NCBI RefSeq assembly: GCF_029633865.1
Contig: NC_079222.1
Span: 30,393,311 to 30,457,310, forward strand
Length of the DNA: 64,000 nt
DNA from: Lampris incognitus
Taxonomy: Eukaryota > Chordata > Actinopteri > Lampriformes > Lampridae
Reading direction: 5' to 3'
Position 1 is the first letter of the stretch; every line of letters begins with the position of its first letter. A program made the position numbers and the translations under genes. The notes under the pieces were generated by a model that saw nothing but the letters and a program-made list of their open reading frames with translations, was not told the origin of the DNA and did not search any database. This document shows, piece by piece, positions 34,429 to 45,204 of the stretch.

Positions 34429-35814
34429 TTGAATCGATGCACTCTGCGAGAGCAAACTCTCCTCTGTCCTGATACTCCTGGACCTGTCAGCTGCGGTCGA
34501 CATAGTGAACCACCAGATCCTCCTCTCTACCCTCGAATGGCTGCGTGTCACAGGCTCTGCACTCTCAATGTTTGCAATCTACCTGACGCGTCGCTCCTAC
34601 CAGGTGACATGGAGGGGATCTGTGTCGGAGCCTCGCAGACTGACTACAGGAGTTCCACAGGGTTCGGTTCTGGGTCCTCTCCTGTTCTCCCAGTACACGA
34701 CATCCGTGGGTTTTGTTATTCGCTCGCACGACTTCTCTTACCATTGTTATGCCGAAGACACCCAGCTGATCTTGTCCTTGCCTCCCTTTGACACACAAGT
34801 AGAGACACACATTGCTGCGTGCTTCACTGACATCTCAGAGTGGATGGCGACACACCACCTGAAGCTCAATCTGGACAAGACAGAGCTGATGTTCCTCCTG
34901 GGGAAAGGTTGCCCGCACCGAGACCTGGCCATCGCCATTGACAACACCGTGGTGACGCCAGCTCGGACTGTGAGGAATCTGGGTGTGATCCTGGATGACC
35001 AACTGTCGTTTGCTGAAAACGTTGCATTGGTTGCTCGCTCCTGCAGAGTTATCCTCTACTATAACATCAGGAGGATTCGCCCATTCCTCACCGACGAGAT
35101 GGCACAGGTGCTCATCCAGGCTCTGGTCATCTCCCGGCTGGACTACGGCAACTCCTTCCTTGCTGGCGCCCCGGCGTCGGCCATCAGACCTCTGGAGTTT
35201 GTTCAGAAAGCTGCAGTTCGTCTGGTGTTCAACCGCCCTAAGTTCTCACACACAACTCCCCTTCTCATGTCCCTGCACTGGCTCCCAGTAGCTGCTCACA
35301 TCGAGTTTAAGACTCTGGTGCTAGCCTACAAGGCAGTGAAAGGAACAGCTCCTTCCTATCTCCAGGCCATGGTCAAGCCCTACACCCCCGCCCGACCAGT
35401 TCGCTCTGCTGCCTCAGGACGCCTGGTTGCCCCGTCGCTCAGAGGCCCCTGCTGCCGATCGACCCGGTCACGGCTCTTTTCTGTCCTGGCCCCACAGTGG
35501 TGGAATGAACTCCCCACTGATGTCAGGACAGCGGAGTCGCTGCCTATCTTTCAGCGCAGGTTGTAAAAGCACTTCTTCAAGAACTACTACCCTGTTACTT
35601 CTTAGCACTTCTTAGCACTTATTGTATTCACTCATTTAAAAAAAAAGTCTTTCTTGAACTTTTACTTTAGCGTTGGTTTTGCTCTTCGATGCTTGTTTAG
35701 ATGCACTTATAACCTCCGATGACTAGTAGTTCTCCTGATTTCCTACGTTAAATGCACTTATTGTAAGTCGCTTTGGATAAAAGCGTCGGCTAAATGACTG
35801 TAATGTAATGTAAT
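34429..35814 (+). mobile_element. L2/CR1-type LINE fragment, unit 4
   Basis: Same as unit 1; frame to 35,566. Confidence 0.9.
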
Positions 35815-36027
35815 ATAATTTCAACACAGCTAGATAAGTAAGCAGTAAACGTGAAAGAGCAAAGCTGACTGAGAAAGAGCAAAGCTAACCCATGCCTCAT
35901 AAGAGAGTATACGATTTCAATGAATGCTCATAGCCGTGGGATGAAAAACACCAATTTAATTTCATTTAGCCACACAACTATGATGTGAAATGAACCCTAC
36001 TGAATGGATTTCCTCATTGTTGTGTGA

Positions 36028-36100
36028 GGGGAATTAGCTCAAGTGGTAGAGTGCTCTTTTCGCGTGCGAGAGGCAGCGGGATCGATACCCGCATTCTCCA
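36028..36100 (+). tRNA. tRNA-Ala(CGC), unit 4
   Basis: Same sequence as 26,090. Confidence 0.8.
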
Positions 36101-36121
36101 GAGGAGTTGGATGGGAGACTA

Positions 36122-36860
36122 AGGGTCAGGAGAAACCCCCACCAAAGAGACTGACGTATAAATTAAAGGCCCTGGGCCCTGACTCAGTTCAGCAGAAGAT
36201 TGGCCTGGGACGGAGAATATGGAAGAGAGCTAAAGTAAAGATGAACAAGAGGGTGGCAGAGAGTGACACACATGTACATACCCCATGACACACGCACCTC
36301 ATCATGGCTGTGTTTTGAGTTATGGCTACTTGTGAACTTAATCTGATAGCGGGGATGCCATCAAAAATAGCGGGGGTAGATGTAAGGAAGTGAGTTACAC
36401 TTAATCGCCGGCAGAGGATGATCTTGAATTGTTGGCACGTATTTTTTCCTTCTTGAGCGTTGCCGAATTCTGAGTCTTTTGTCCCTCCGTGGCTACTGTA
36501 GAGCCAGTTCCGTTTTGTTTTACAAGTTGCCTGTATGCTGCGAGTGGTGCTGTGTGTGAGGAAGCTAAGAAATGCAGAAAACCTGCTCTGCCTAAACCGC
36601 CATCAAGACTCCTGTCTCCCGTCTGTACAACTGTCTTCTCCCTCTGTCCGCACTGGAGTCAGTATACATTAAAAAATAACACGACGCAGAGACTGTTAAA
36701 GGGGTTTTCGGGCCGACAGACAGAAGAATTGGGTTACATCTTTGGTATGGGGTATCCTCCAGACTCACTCACGGCTGGTGTGACAGAGGAAGATGCAGAA
36801 GACAGGAAGAAATGGAAACGGGTGATCTGCTGCGGCGACCCCTAACGGGAGCAGCCGAAG

Positions 36861-36899
<39 letters not shown>

Positions 36900-36919
36900 A
36901 TTGTAGTAGTAGTAGTAGA
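36122..36919 (+). mobile_element. RTE 3' end with nested-insert remainder, right edge of the 3.31-kb block
   Basis: Identical to the other units up to about 36,320, then visibly diverged through the LTR-like segment (36,381-36,737) and the RTE tail (GTGTGACAGAGGAAGATGC), ending in an interrupted (TAG)n. The block boundary lies inside this element. Confidence 0.85.
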
Positions 36920-37140
36920 TAAGGCTGATAATCCAGTTTATCTATCCAGTGCAATTTTACTCTGATTTTAAAGAGGTACAGCATTGTCACGCAGGAAGAT
37001 GTAACAGTATTGGACAAGCATCGTTATTTTATTTCTGGAACACTGAAATGTTCAGTAATAACGATTTGGACATTCTGCTTGATCAATAATCTTAAGATAA
37101 GAATTCATGACACAAATCTACATCGAAATATAAAACCATT

Positions 37141-37215
37141 ATGGCTGTATGAGGGTTGAACTCACTATAACTTCAGATTATGAGACTGACGAACTGCAAA
37201 CTGCTCCAGCAAACT
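37141..37215 (-). pseudogene. tRNA-Met(CAT) relic
   Basis: 75 bases, sharing the two extra variable-region bases of the 3.31-kb units. D arm altered (CTGCAAACTG on the plus strand). Confidence 0.66.
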
Positions 37216-37561
37216 AGGGTACGGTGCGCAGGTACCGTCACACAACAGTGTCTCCAAGTGCGGTCTTTTTAAAGCACATCAAAGCCAGGAATGTTCTAAG
37301 TGTTGTAAGCAATAGGAAATAACATGTGCTCATATCAGACCTCATATGAATTGTGACATAATCTAAGGACTTCTTTTTCAGCGTATTTGACAAGGCGTTC
37401 ATGTCACTTTGTTTCCACTACTTTTCTGTGTGCATAACATTTGATTGGAGTTGCTTGAGTAGGGGTTCATCAGGACACTACCAACTATGCATACGTTCAT
37501 AAAGAAAGTCTTGAGCAGCTGCACTTTAGTTAATGAAGACTCCTCTGAAGTTTGAAACAAA

Positions 37562-37634
37562 CGCCTGAACAGGGACTTAAACCCTGGACGCTCAGATTAA
37601 AAGTCTGATGATCTACCATCTGAGCTACCCAGGC
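37562..37634 (-). pseudogene. tRNA-Lys(TTT), degenerate
   Basis: Full length with TTT, but the T loop is TTTAAGT (conserved C lost) and the D stem end is GATC. Confidence 0.72.
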
Positions 37635-38229
37635 CCTTCCAATAATCTTCAGTGCCCAAGAAATTGCTGATTGTTGAAATGCATTTCAAGGCAAATTTAT
37701 CTGTATAGCCCTAAATTATAATTTGGTCCCCGAGGGCTTTGAAATCACAATTACTTTCTGTGCAAAGTATGCCGCCCCCTATCCTTTGACCCTCGATTCA
37801 GATGAGGAAAAATGTAAGTGGGAATTTTTTTCTTTTCTTATATTTCATTTATTTTGAACTTTCAAAAAATTTTCAAATTTTAAACTTGCGCATAAAAAAT
37901 CGGACATCGGAACAGGAGACACATATAAATCCCACTAGTCACCCCCATAAATGTCAATTTTGAGGGTCAAAAAATGAAGGCCAGTTATTAAAAACCAAGA
38001 GTCCTTGCTCGTTCTGAATAGCAGCAAGCCAACAGTACAATTTTACTCTGATTTTAAAGAGGTACAGCATGGTCGCGCAGCAAGATATGACGGTATTGGA
38101 CAAGCATCGTCATTGTATTTCTAGAACACTGAAATGATCAGCAATAACAGGTTTGGACATTCTGCTTGATCAGTAATCTGAAGATAAGCGTTCATGACAC
38201 AAATCTACAGAGAGAAATATAAACCCATT
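37635..38229. repeat. Truncated spacer lacking tRNA-Ala
   Basis: The spacer stops at AGCAAGCCAACAG and continues with TACAATTTTACTCTGATTTT, a stretch normally found between Ala and Met, so the Ala gene and about 1.5 kb were deleted here. Confidence 0.75.
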
Positions 38230-38302
38230 CTGTCTGTATGAGAATTGAACTCACGAACTTCAGATGATGAGACTGACGCACTGCCTACTGCTCCAACAAA
38301 CT
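38230..38302 (-). pseudogene. tRNA-Met(CAT) relic
   Basis: 73 bases. Anticodon loop and T arm are recognisable; extra mismatches (TCATCATCTG). Confidence 0.66.
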
Positions 38303-38672
38303 AGGGTACGGTGCTCAGGTACAGTCACACAACAATTGTAAAACTGTCCCCTCATTATCCAATGTCTCCAAGTGCGGTCTTGTTAAAGCACCCCAAAGCC
38401 AGAAATATAAGTGTTGTAAGCAATGGGAAATAACATGTGCTCATATCAAACGTCATAACAAGTGTGACATAATGTAATGACTTCTTTTTCAGCGTATTTG
38501 ACAAGACGTCGATGTCACTTTGTTTCCACTGCTCTTCTATGTACACCACATTTGATTGGAGTTGCTTGAGTAGGAGTTCATCAGGACATTAGCAACTGTG
38601 CATACGTTTATAAAGACAGCCCTGAGCAGCTACACTTTAGTTAATGAAGACACCTCTGAAGTTCGAAACAAA

Positions 38673-38745
38673 CACCTGAACAGGGACTTGAACCCTGGAC
38701 CCTCAGATTAAAAGTCTGATGCTCTACCGTCTGAGCTACCCAGGC
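38673..38745 (-). tRNA. tRNA-Lys(TTT), near-intact
   Basis: Differs from the consensus only at acceptor position 72 (TTCAGGT), leaving a G-T pair. Confidence 0.88.
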
Positions 38746-38863
38746 CCTTCCAGTAAACTTCGGTGCCCTAGAAATTGCTGATTGCTGAAATGTATCTCAA
38801 GTCAAATTTATCTGTTTAGAGCCAAATTATAATTTCTTCCCCGAGGGCTTTGAAATCACAATT

Positions 38864-39325
38864 CACCGTTCGCTAAGCCACGCCCCCGAAACGCAGACTG
38901 GCCAGTCACAGCGCAGCATAGGACAGGCTCCGACAGAGGTCCGACACTTTCGTGGCGGCGATCCATTGACTCCGATGCAAAAGTTAAAGATTTTCTTCAT
39001 TTTACATCTGGTTTTGTGGACTTTTAGCTAGGTATGGTTAAACGTTGTGTTTGGGGCAATAGTAACAGTGACACTCGTTACCCGGAGAGGTTGGAAGGAG
39101 ATGTACTTTTTTTTACCTTTCCAAAACCAAAAACAAACCCTGAAAAGTGTAGGCTGTAGATAAAGTTATGTGGAGGTCCTCAAATCAAGTTGAAACCCTC
39201 AAAGATCAACAAGAACAGCTTTGTTTGCACCACGGTAAGTAATTACTTTTATTAACTGCAAAATAATGTTAAAGCTTGACGGACTTAGGAACAACAACTA
39301 AGGGGGCGGGCCTTACCGAAGGGTG
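38864..39325 (+). mobile_element. DNA transposon remnant with a THAP-domain first exon, copy 2
   Basis: Sits at exactly the same position of the monomer as the copy at 14,789, with the same orientation and AATT flanks, so it descends from the same insertion. From the ATG at 39032 the frame reads MVKRCVWGNSNSDTRYPERL. The second zinc-binding C of the THAP start is S here, and a TAG stop follows KCRL. The T-run region reads through in frame (FFTFPKPKTNPEK). Splice donor GTAAGTAATT is kept. Confidence 0.78.
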
Positions 39326-40451
39326 AATTACTTTCTGTGCCATGTATGACGCCCCCTATCCTTTTACTCTCGATTCAGATGAGGAAAAACGTAACTAGAA
39401 AAAAATATTTTTCTTATTTCATTTATTTTGAACTTTCAACAAATTTTAAATTGTAAACATACACATACAAAATCGGAAATCCAAACAGGAGACACCTATA
39501 AATCCCACTACCCTCCCCCATCAAGTCACCCCCATAAATGTCAATTTTGTAGGTCAAAAATGAAAGCCAGTTATTAAAAACCAAGAGTCCTTGCTCGGTC
39601 TGAATAGAAGCAAGCCAACAGTAGTGAGAAAGTAATCTACCGCAGAGTTCATCATTATCCCTCAAGGGTAGAGGACCAGATACAATGAATCCACGTCGAC
39701 TCATCTCGCTGATGTAACGGGATAACTGCACTCATGTATTGGGGTGTTGCATTTTGTGTGCTTTTATAGGCCTAAGTTAATATGTACCCACCTCACAGCT
39801 TCCCACCCCTTTCTCTCTAGTTAGCAGACAGAATTGGTAGAATGGTGAACTGGAACAATAACAATTTATTTAAACTTAAATCAATAAATGCCCTGATTAC
39901 CCCTGAAACCCAGAATTTGAATGTTACATCAATCCCGGACGGCAATCTCACTCAATCTGCTCTTCCAGCAATAAAACAAACATCTCACAACGATACACTT
40001 CACCATGGTATTGCAGTAATCATACACTCCGTTGCAAAGTTCGTATAAATTTCCATTCGTATAAACCCTCAATAGTGTCCGTTCCACTGATGCAAACCTA
40101 ATGAGCTGACTTTAAGGCCAAGGCTCTAAGGTATCTGGAGTGTCAGTCACATATATACATATGGAACGAAGTTCCACTTGCTGACGGGCGGACTGTAAGA
40201 GAGATAACCTATCTAAGAGGGGAGCACAGCTAGAAAAAGAGAGTTCAAACCAGCTAGATAAGTTAGCAGTAAACGTCAAAGTGCTAAGGTAACTGAGAAA
40301 GAGCCAAGCTAACTTCTGCCTCATTTAGTAAGTAAACCATTTTTAATGAATGCTCTTAGCCAAGGCATGAAAAACACTTGTTTAATTTAATTTCGCCGCA
40401 CAACTGACGTGAAATAAACCGTACTGAATGGGGTTCCTCATTGTCGCGTGA
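39326..40451. repeat. Long Lys-Ala spacer with unidentified insert
   Basis: Normal spacer to about 39,711 and again from about 40,088 (CAAACCTAATGAGCTGAC). Between them lies non-array DNA, listed separately. Confidence 0.7.
39712..40087. other. Unidentified insert in the spacer
   Basis: About 375 bases found in no other monomer. It starts near TGTAACGGGATAACTGCAC and contains GTTACA near 39,928, which could be LTR tips (TGTAAC/GTTACA, about 214 bases), but the rest (to AATAGTGTCCGTTCC) is unexplained. No coding frame worth naming. Confidence 0.5.
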
Positions 40452-40524
40452 GGGGAATTAGCTGAAGTGGTAGAGCGCTCGCTTCGCTTGCGAGAAGCAG
40501 TGGGATCGATGCCCACGTTATCCA
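40452..40524 (+). tRNA. tRNA-Ala(CGC), near-intact
   Basis: 73 bases. The T stem is GTGGG/CCCAC, a paired double change from GCGGG/CCCGC. One mismatch in the D stem (GCTG) and one in the acceptor (GTTATCC). Confidence 0.78.
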
Positions 40525-41002
40525 GCGGAGTTGGATAAGACTTGTCGGTCTTACGTTTACGCAGGCCTCTTAAGACTTAAACAATTATTGTCACTTTAAC
40601 TTCAAGACTTACCTATTATACAGTGCTGCCAATCCAGTTCAGCTTAGCCAGCATTGTGCTGTTTTGTAGATGGATGTCACATATAGCTATAGCTTACACA
40701 AGCATACATATAGTATTTCTACAACACTGAAATAAACTCTGACGACAAGCTTTTGATATTTATGTAGATCAGTCCTATGACATGTAACTACAAGACTTAT
40801 GTTACATATAAGGCTGCTAATCCAGTTTATCTATCCAGCGCAATTTTACTCTACTTTAACTTTAACGGTATTGGACACGCATTGTTACTGTATGTCTAGA
40901 ACACTGAAATGATCAGCAATAACGGGTTTGGACATTCTGCTTGATCAGTAATGTGAAGATAAGAGTTCATGACACAAATCTACAGCGAAATATGAAACCA
41001 TT

Positions 41003-41075
41003 CTGGCTGTATGAGGTTTGAGCTCACCACCTTTCGATTATGAGACCGACACACTGCCTACTGCTCCAACAAACT
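41003..41075 (-). pseudogene. tRNA-Met(CAT) relic
   Basis: 73 bases with CAT kept. The T arm is altered (GTGAGCTCAAACCTCAT). Confidence 0.67.
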
Positions 41076-41432
41076 AGGGTACGGGGCTCAGGTACAGTCA
41101 CACTACAAGTGTAAAACTGTCCCCTAATTATCCAATGTCTTCAAGTGCGGCCTTCTTAAAGCAAATATAAGTGTTGTAAGCAATTGGAAATAACATGTGC
41201 TCATATCAAACCTCATATGAATTGTGACATAATCTAAGGGCTTCTTTTTCAGCATATTTGAAAATGTGTTCATGTCGCTTTGTTTCCACTGCTCTTCTAT
41301 GTGCAACGTATTTGACTGGAGTTGCTTGAGTAGGAGTTCATCAGGACACTAGCAACTGTGAATACGTTTATAAAGAAGGTCTTTAGCAGCCTCACTTTCG
41401 TTAATGAAGATTCCTCCGAAGTACGAAATAAA

Positions 41433-41505
41433 CGCCTGAACAGGGACTTGAACCCTGGACCCTCAGATTAAAAGTCTGATGCTCTACCGTCTGAGCTACC
41501 CAGGC
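41433..41505 (-). tRNA. tRNA-Lys(TTT), consensus
   Basis: Identical to the family consensus. Confidence 0.92.
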
Positions 41506-41642
41506 CCTTTCAGTAACCTTAGGTGCCCGAGAAATTCCTGATTGCTGAAATGTATCTCAAGTCAAATTTATCTGTATAGCCCTAAATTATAATTTAGTCC
41601 CCGAGGGCTTTGAAATCACAGTTAATTTCTGTCAGTAACGTG

Positions 41643-41920
41643 CAGTGACGTCCATGGCTGAGTAGGCAGTGAACTATATTTATTTGTGCCAGAGAGAGGC
41701 ACAGGCAGACTCTGCCTCAGCAGCCTGCATTCACGAATGCTAGGTTTGGGAGCAAGCTATCCTGAATAGGGCATGCCTTTTATTGACAAAAGACAAGTTT
41801 GACATGCTTTTTTTAAATTATTTTTTTTACAAAAATCTTAAGAAACTGAAGTAAAAAAATATATATATAAATAAAATTTGTAACTATCTTGATATTTCTT
41901 TTTTTACTTCTTATTAGCTT
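41643..41920. mobile_element. hAT-family MITE, right-truncated copy
   Basis: Same site and orientation in the monomer as the copy at 19,284. The right tip is gone and the element runs directly into GATGAAAAACACCATTTTAA of the Ala upstream region, so the spacer was deleted too. It lacks the left arm of the 27-base hairpin found in the other copy. Confidence 0.83.
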
Positions 41921-42008
41921 GATGAAAAACACCATTTTAATTTCATGTCGCCACACAACTATGACGTGAAATAAAACGTACTGAATGGATTTCGTCATTG
42001 CTGTGCGA

Positions 42009-42081
42009 GGGGAATTAGCTCAAGTGGTAGAGTGCTCGCTTCGCATGCGAGAGGTAGCGGGATCGATGCCCGCATTCTCCA
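42009..42081 (+). tRNA. tRNA-Ala(CGC)
   Basis: All stems pair; the only deviation is the D-stem end GAGT (wobble). T loop ATCGATG. Confidence 0.88.
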
Positions 42082-42380
42082 GAGGAGATGGATGAGACTT
42101 TTCTGTGTTACGTTTGCGCAGGCCTCTTAAGACTGTAAAAATTATTGTCACTTTAACTGCAAGACTTACCCACTATACAGAGCTGCCAGTTCAATCCAGT
42201 TCAGCTTTGACAGCATCTGGCTGTTTTGTAGATGGATGCCACATAGGTATATCTTCAGCAAGCATACTTATTGTATTTCTACAACACGGAAATGAACTGT
42301 GACGACAGCCTTTCAATATTTATGGAGATCAGTACTGTGAAGTGTAACAACGAGATTTATTTTCCGTATAAGGCTGCCAA

Positions 42381-43622
42381 TCCTGACACCATTCTCCACC
42401 CACTCCACCCTGCCTGCACTCTCTGCTTCACCTCTCTCTTGAGGCGCTGCTCAACCTGCACCCTACTCTTGCTACTGATGACAATGTCATCCCCAAACAT
42501 CATCGTCCACGGAGACTCCTGCGTGATCTTGTCCGTCAACCTGTCCATCACAATTGCAAACAAGAAAGGGCTCAGAGCCGATCCTTGATGTAATCCCACC
42601 TCCACCTTGAACTCATTTGTCATTCCAACCGCACACATCACCATTATCACACTTCCCCCATACATATCCTGCAGCACTCCTACATACTTCTCTGCAACTC
42701 CCGACGTCCTCAAACAATGCCACCCCTCCTCTCTCGGAACCCTGTCGTATGCTTTCTCTAAATCTACAAAGACACAATGTAACTCCTTCTGACCTTCTCT
42801 ACTTTTCTCAATCAACATTCTCAAAGAAAATATCGCATCTGTGGTGCTCTTTCGCGGCATGAAACCATACTGCTGCTCGCTGATCATCATCTCTCCTCTT
42901 AACCTAGCTTCCACTACTCTTTCCCATGTCTTCATGCTGTGGCTGATCAACTTTAGACCTCTGTAGTTGCTACAGTTCTGCACATTGCCCTTGTTCTTGA
43001 AAATCGGTACCAGTATACCCTTTTCTTCACTCCTCGGGTATCCTCTCACTTTCCAAGATTGTGTTAAACAATCTAGTGTAAAAAGTAGGTGCAGAAGAGT
43101 GTCAGGAGTGATTTGCGACAGAAGGGTACCAGCAAGAGTTAAACAAAAGGTTTACAAGACGGTTGTGAGACAAGCTATGTTATATGATTTGGAGACAGTG
43201 GCACTGACGAAAAGAGAGGAGGCAGAGCTAGAGGTGGCAGAGTTGAAGATGCTAAGATTTTCATTGGGAGTGACGAAGAAGGACAGGATTAGGGATGATT
43301 ATATTAGAGGGACTGCTCAAATCCGACGGGTTGGAGACAAAGCAAGAGAGGCAAGATTTACATGGCTTGGACATGTGTGGAGGAGAGCTACTGGATATAT
43401 TGGGAGAAAGTTGCTGAATATGGAGCTGCCAGGGGAGAGGAAAAGATGAATGCCAAAGAGGAGGTTTATGGATGTGGTGAGGGGGGACACGCAGGTGGTT
43501 GGTGTGACAGAAGAACATGCAGAAGACATGGAAACGGATGATCCGCTGTGGCGACCCCTAACAGGAGCAGCCGAAGTTTGTAGTAATAGCAGTAATTGTA
43601 GTAGTAGTAGTAGTAGTAGTAG
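42381..43622 (+). mobile_element. RTE 5'-inverted copy without nested insert (block A, first)
   Basis: Same inversion breakpoint and same target (ATAAGGCTG) as copy 1. The minus-strand part carries GLHQGSALSPFLFAIVMDRL and FGDDIVIS (FADD changed). At the nested-insert site the RTE reads on normally (GACACGCAGGTGGTTGGTGTGACAGAAG), so this is the older, uninterrupted state. Ends in a short TAG/TAA-type tail. Confidence 0.87.
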
Positions 43623-43845
43623 ATAAGGCTGATAATCCAGTTTATATATCCAGTGCAATTTTACTCTGATTGTAAAGAGGTACAGCATTGTCACGCAGGA
43701 AGATATAACGGTATTGGACAAGCATTGTTACTGTATCTCTAGAACACTGAAATGATCAGCAATAACGGGTTTGGACATTCTGCTTGATCAGTAAGCTGAA
43801 GATAACAGTTCATGACACAAATCTACATCAAAATATGAAATCATT

Positions 43846-43918
43846 CTGGCTGTGTGAGGGTTGAACTCACGAACTTCAGATTATGAGACTGACACACTGC
43901 CTACTGCTCTTACAAACT
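43846..43918 (-). pseudogene. tRNA-Met(CAT) relic
   Basis: 73 bases. Anticodon arm canonical; T arm GTGAG...CTCAC is better paired than in most copies. Confidence 0.7.
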
Positions 43919-44283
43919 AGGGTACAGTGCTCAGGTACAGTCACAGAACAAGTGTAAAACTGTCCCCTAATTATCCAGTTTCTCCAAGTGCGGTCTTGTT
44001 AAAGCACCTCAAAACCAGGAAAATTCTAGTGTTGTAAGCAAAAACATGTGCTCATTTCAGACCACGTAGCAAGTATGACTTAATGTAATGACTTGTGTTT
44101 CAGCATATTTGACAAGACGTTCTTGTCACTTTATTTCCACTGGTCTTCTGTGTGCACCACATTTGATTGGAGTTTCTTGAGCAGGAGTTCATCAGGAGAC
44201 TAACAACTGCGCATACGATTATAAAGAAACTCTTAAACAGCTGCACTGCAGCTTTTGAAGACCCATCCGAAGTTCGAAACGAA

Positions 44284-44356
44284 CGCCTGAACAGGGACTT
44301 GAACCCTGGACCCTCAGATTAAAAGTCTGATGCTCTACCGTCTGAGCTACCCAGGC
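44284..44356 (-). tRNA. tRNA-Lys(TTT), consensus
   Basis: Identical to the family consensus. Its block-B counterpart at 56,533 carries a 10-base duplication. Confidence 0.92.
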
Positions 44357-44837
44357 CCTTCCAGTAATCTTAAGTGCCCAAGAAATTGCTGATTGGTAAG
44401 TCAGCGTATACAAAATCGGAAATCCAAACAAGAGACACCTATAAATGCCACTAACCTCCCCCATCAAGTCACCCCCATAAATGTCCAGTTATTAAAAACC
44501 AGGAGTCCTCGCTCGGTGTGAATAGGAGCAAGCCAACAGTTGTGAGAAAGTAATCTACCGTAGAGCTCATCATTATCCCTCTAGGGTTGGGGACCAAATA
44601 CAATGAATCCATGTCGACTCATCTTTCTAGTAAGGGGACACGTCTTAGCTATGCTTTTGTTTGTCACCTAAGACTGACTGGGAAATAGCCAAGCTAAGCT
44701 CTGCCTCATTTTGTGAGTATATGATTCTAAAGAATGCTCATAGCCAAGGGATGAAAATCACCACTTTATTGTCATTTCGCCACACAACAATGACGTGAAA
44801 TAAACACTACTGAATGGGGTTCTTGTTTGTTGTGGGA
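44357..44837. repeat. Short Lys-Ala spacer
   Basis: The left part is partly deleted, and the middle of the spacer is missing: CACCTAAG is joined to ACTGACTGGGAA. No gene. Confidence 0.75.
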
Positions 44838-44910
44838 AGGGAATTAGCTCAAGTGGTAGAGCGCTCGCTTCGCATGCGAGAGGTAGCGGGATCGATGCCC
44901 GCATTCTCCA
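44838..44910 (+). tRNA. tRNA-Ala(CGC), first base changed
   Basis: Position 1 is A rather than G, unpairing the acceptor tip; otherwise intact with perfect anticodon and T arms. Confidence 0.83.
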
Positions 44911-45204
44911 GAGAAGTTGGTTGAGAGATAGTTGTATTATGTTTGTGCAGGCCTCTCAAGACCTGAACAATTATTGTCACTTCAACTACAGGACTTACCT
45001 ACTATACAGGGTTGCCAATCCAGTTCAGCTTTGCCAGCATTTTGCTGTTTTGTAGATGGATGCCACATAGGTATAACTTAAGCAAGCATACTTATTGTAT
45101 TTCTACAACACGGAAATGAACTGTGACGACAGGCTTTCAATATTTATGGAGATCAGTACTGTGAAGTATAACCACGAGATTTATTTTCCGTATAAGGCTG
45201 CCAA

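Larger units (their letters stand above)
23002..36320 (+). repeat. Four tandem copies of a 3.31-kb unit
   Basis: The unit recurs at offsets of 3,310, 3,309 and 3,319 bases. Each copy holds the end of a nested LTR-like insert and RTE tail, a (TAG)n run, the Met relic, tRNA-Lys (-), an L2 fragment and tRNA-Ala (+). All length differences I found lie in the (TAG)n run (about 65, 38, 38 and 47 bases) and in an A8/A9 run in the L2 3' region. The match to the repeat fails before about 23,002 and after about 36,320, so the block is almost exactly four units. Confidence 0.93.

Noticed and set aside
23002-36320. CRISPR-like or other prokaryotic repeat array
   Set aside because: The unit is 3.3 kb with eukaryotic LINEs and vertebrate tRNA genes; no short repeat-spacer pattern is present.
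36769-37017. Frames with long leucine runs next to RTE tails
   Set aside because: They are translations of the (TAG)n microsatellite on the other strand.
41855-41880. TA-rich stretch as a promoter
   Set aside because: It is the AT-rich interior of the truncated hAT MITE and no gene follows it.
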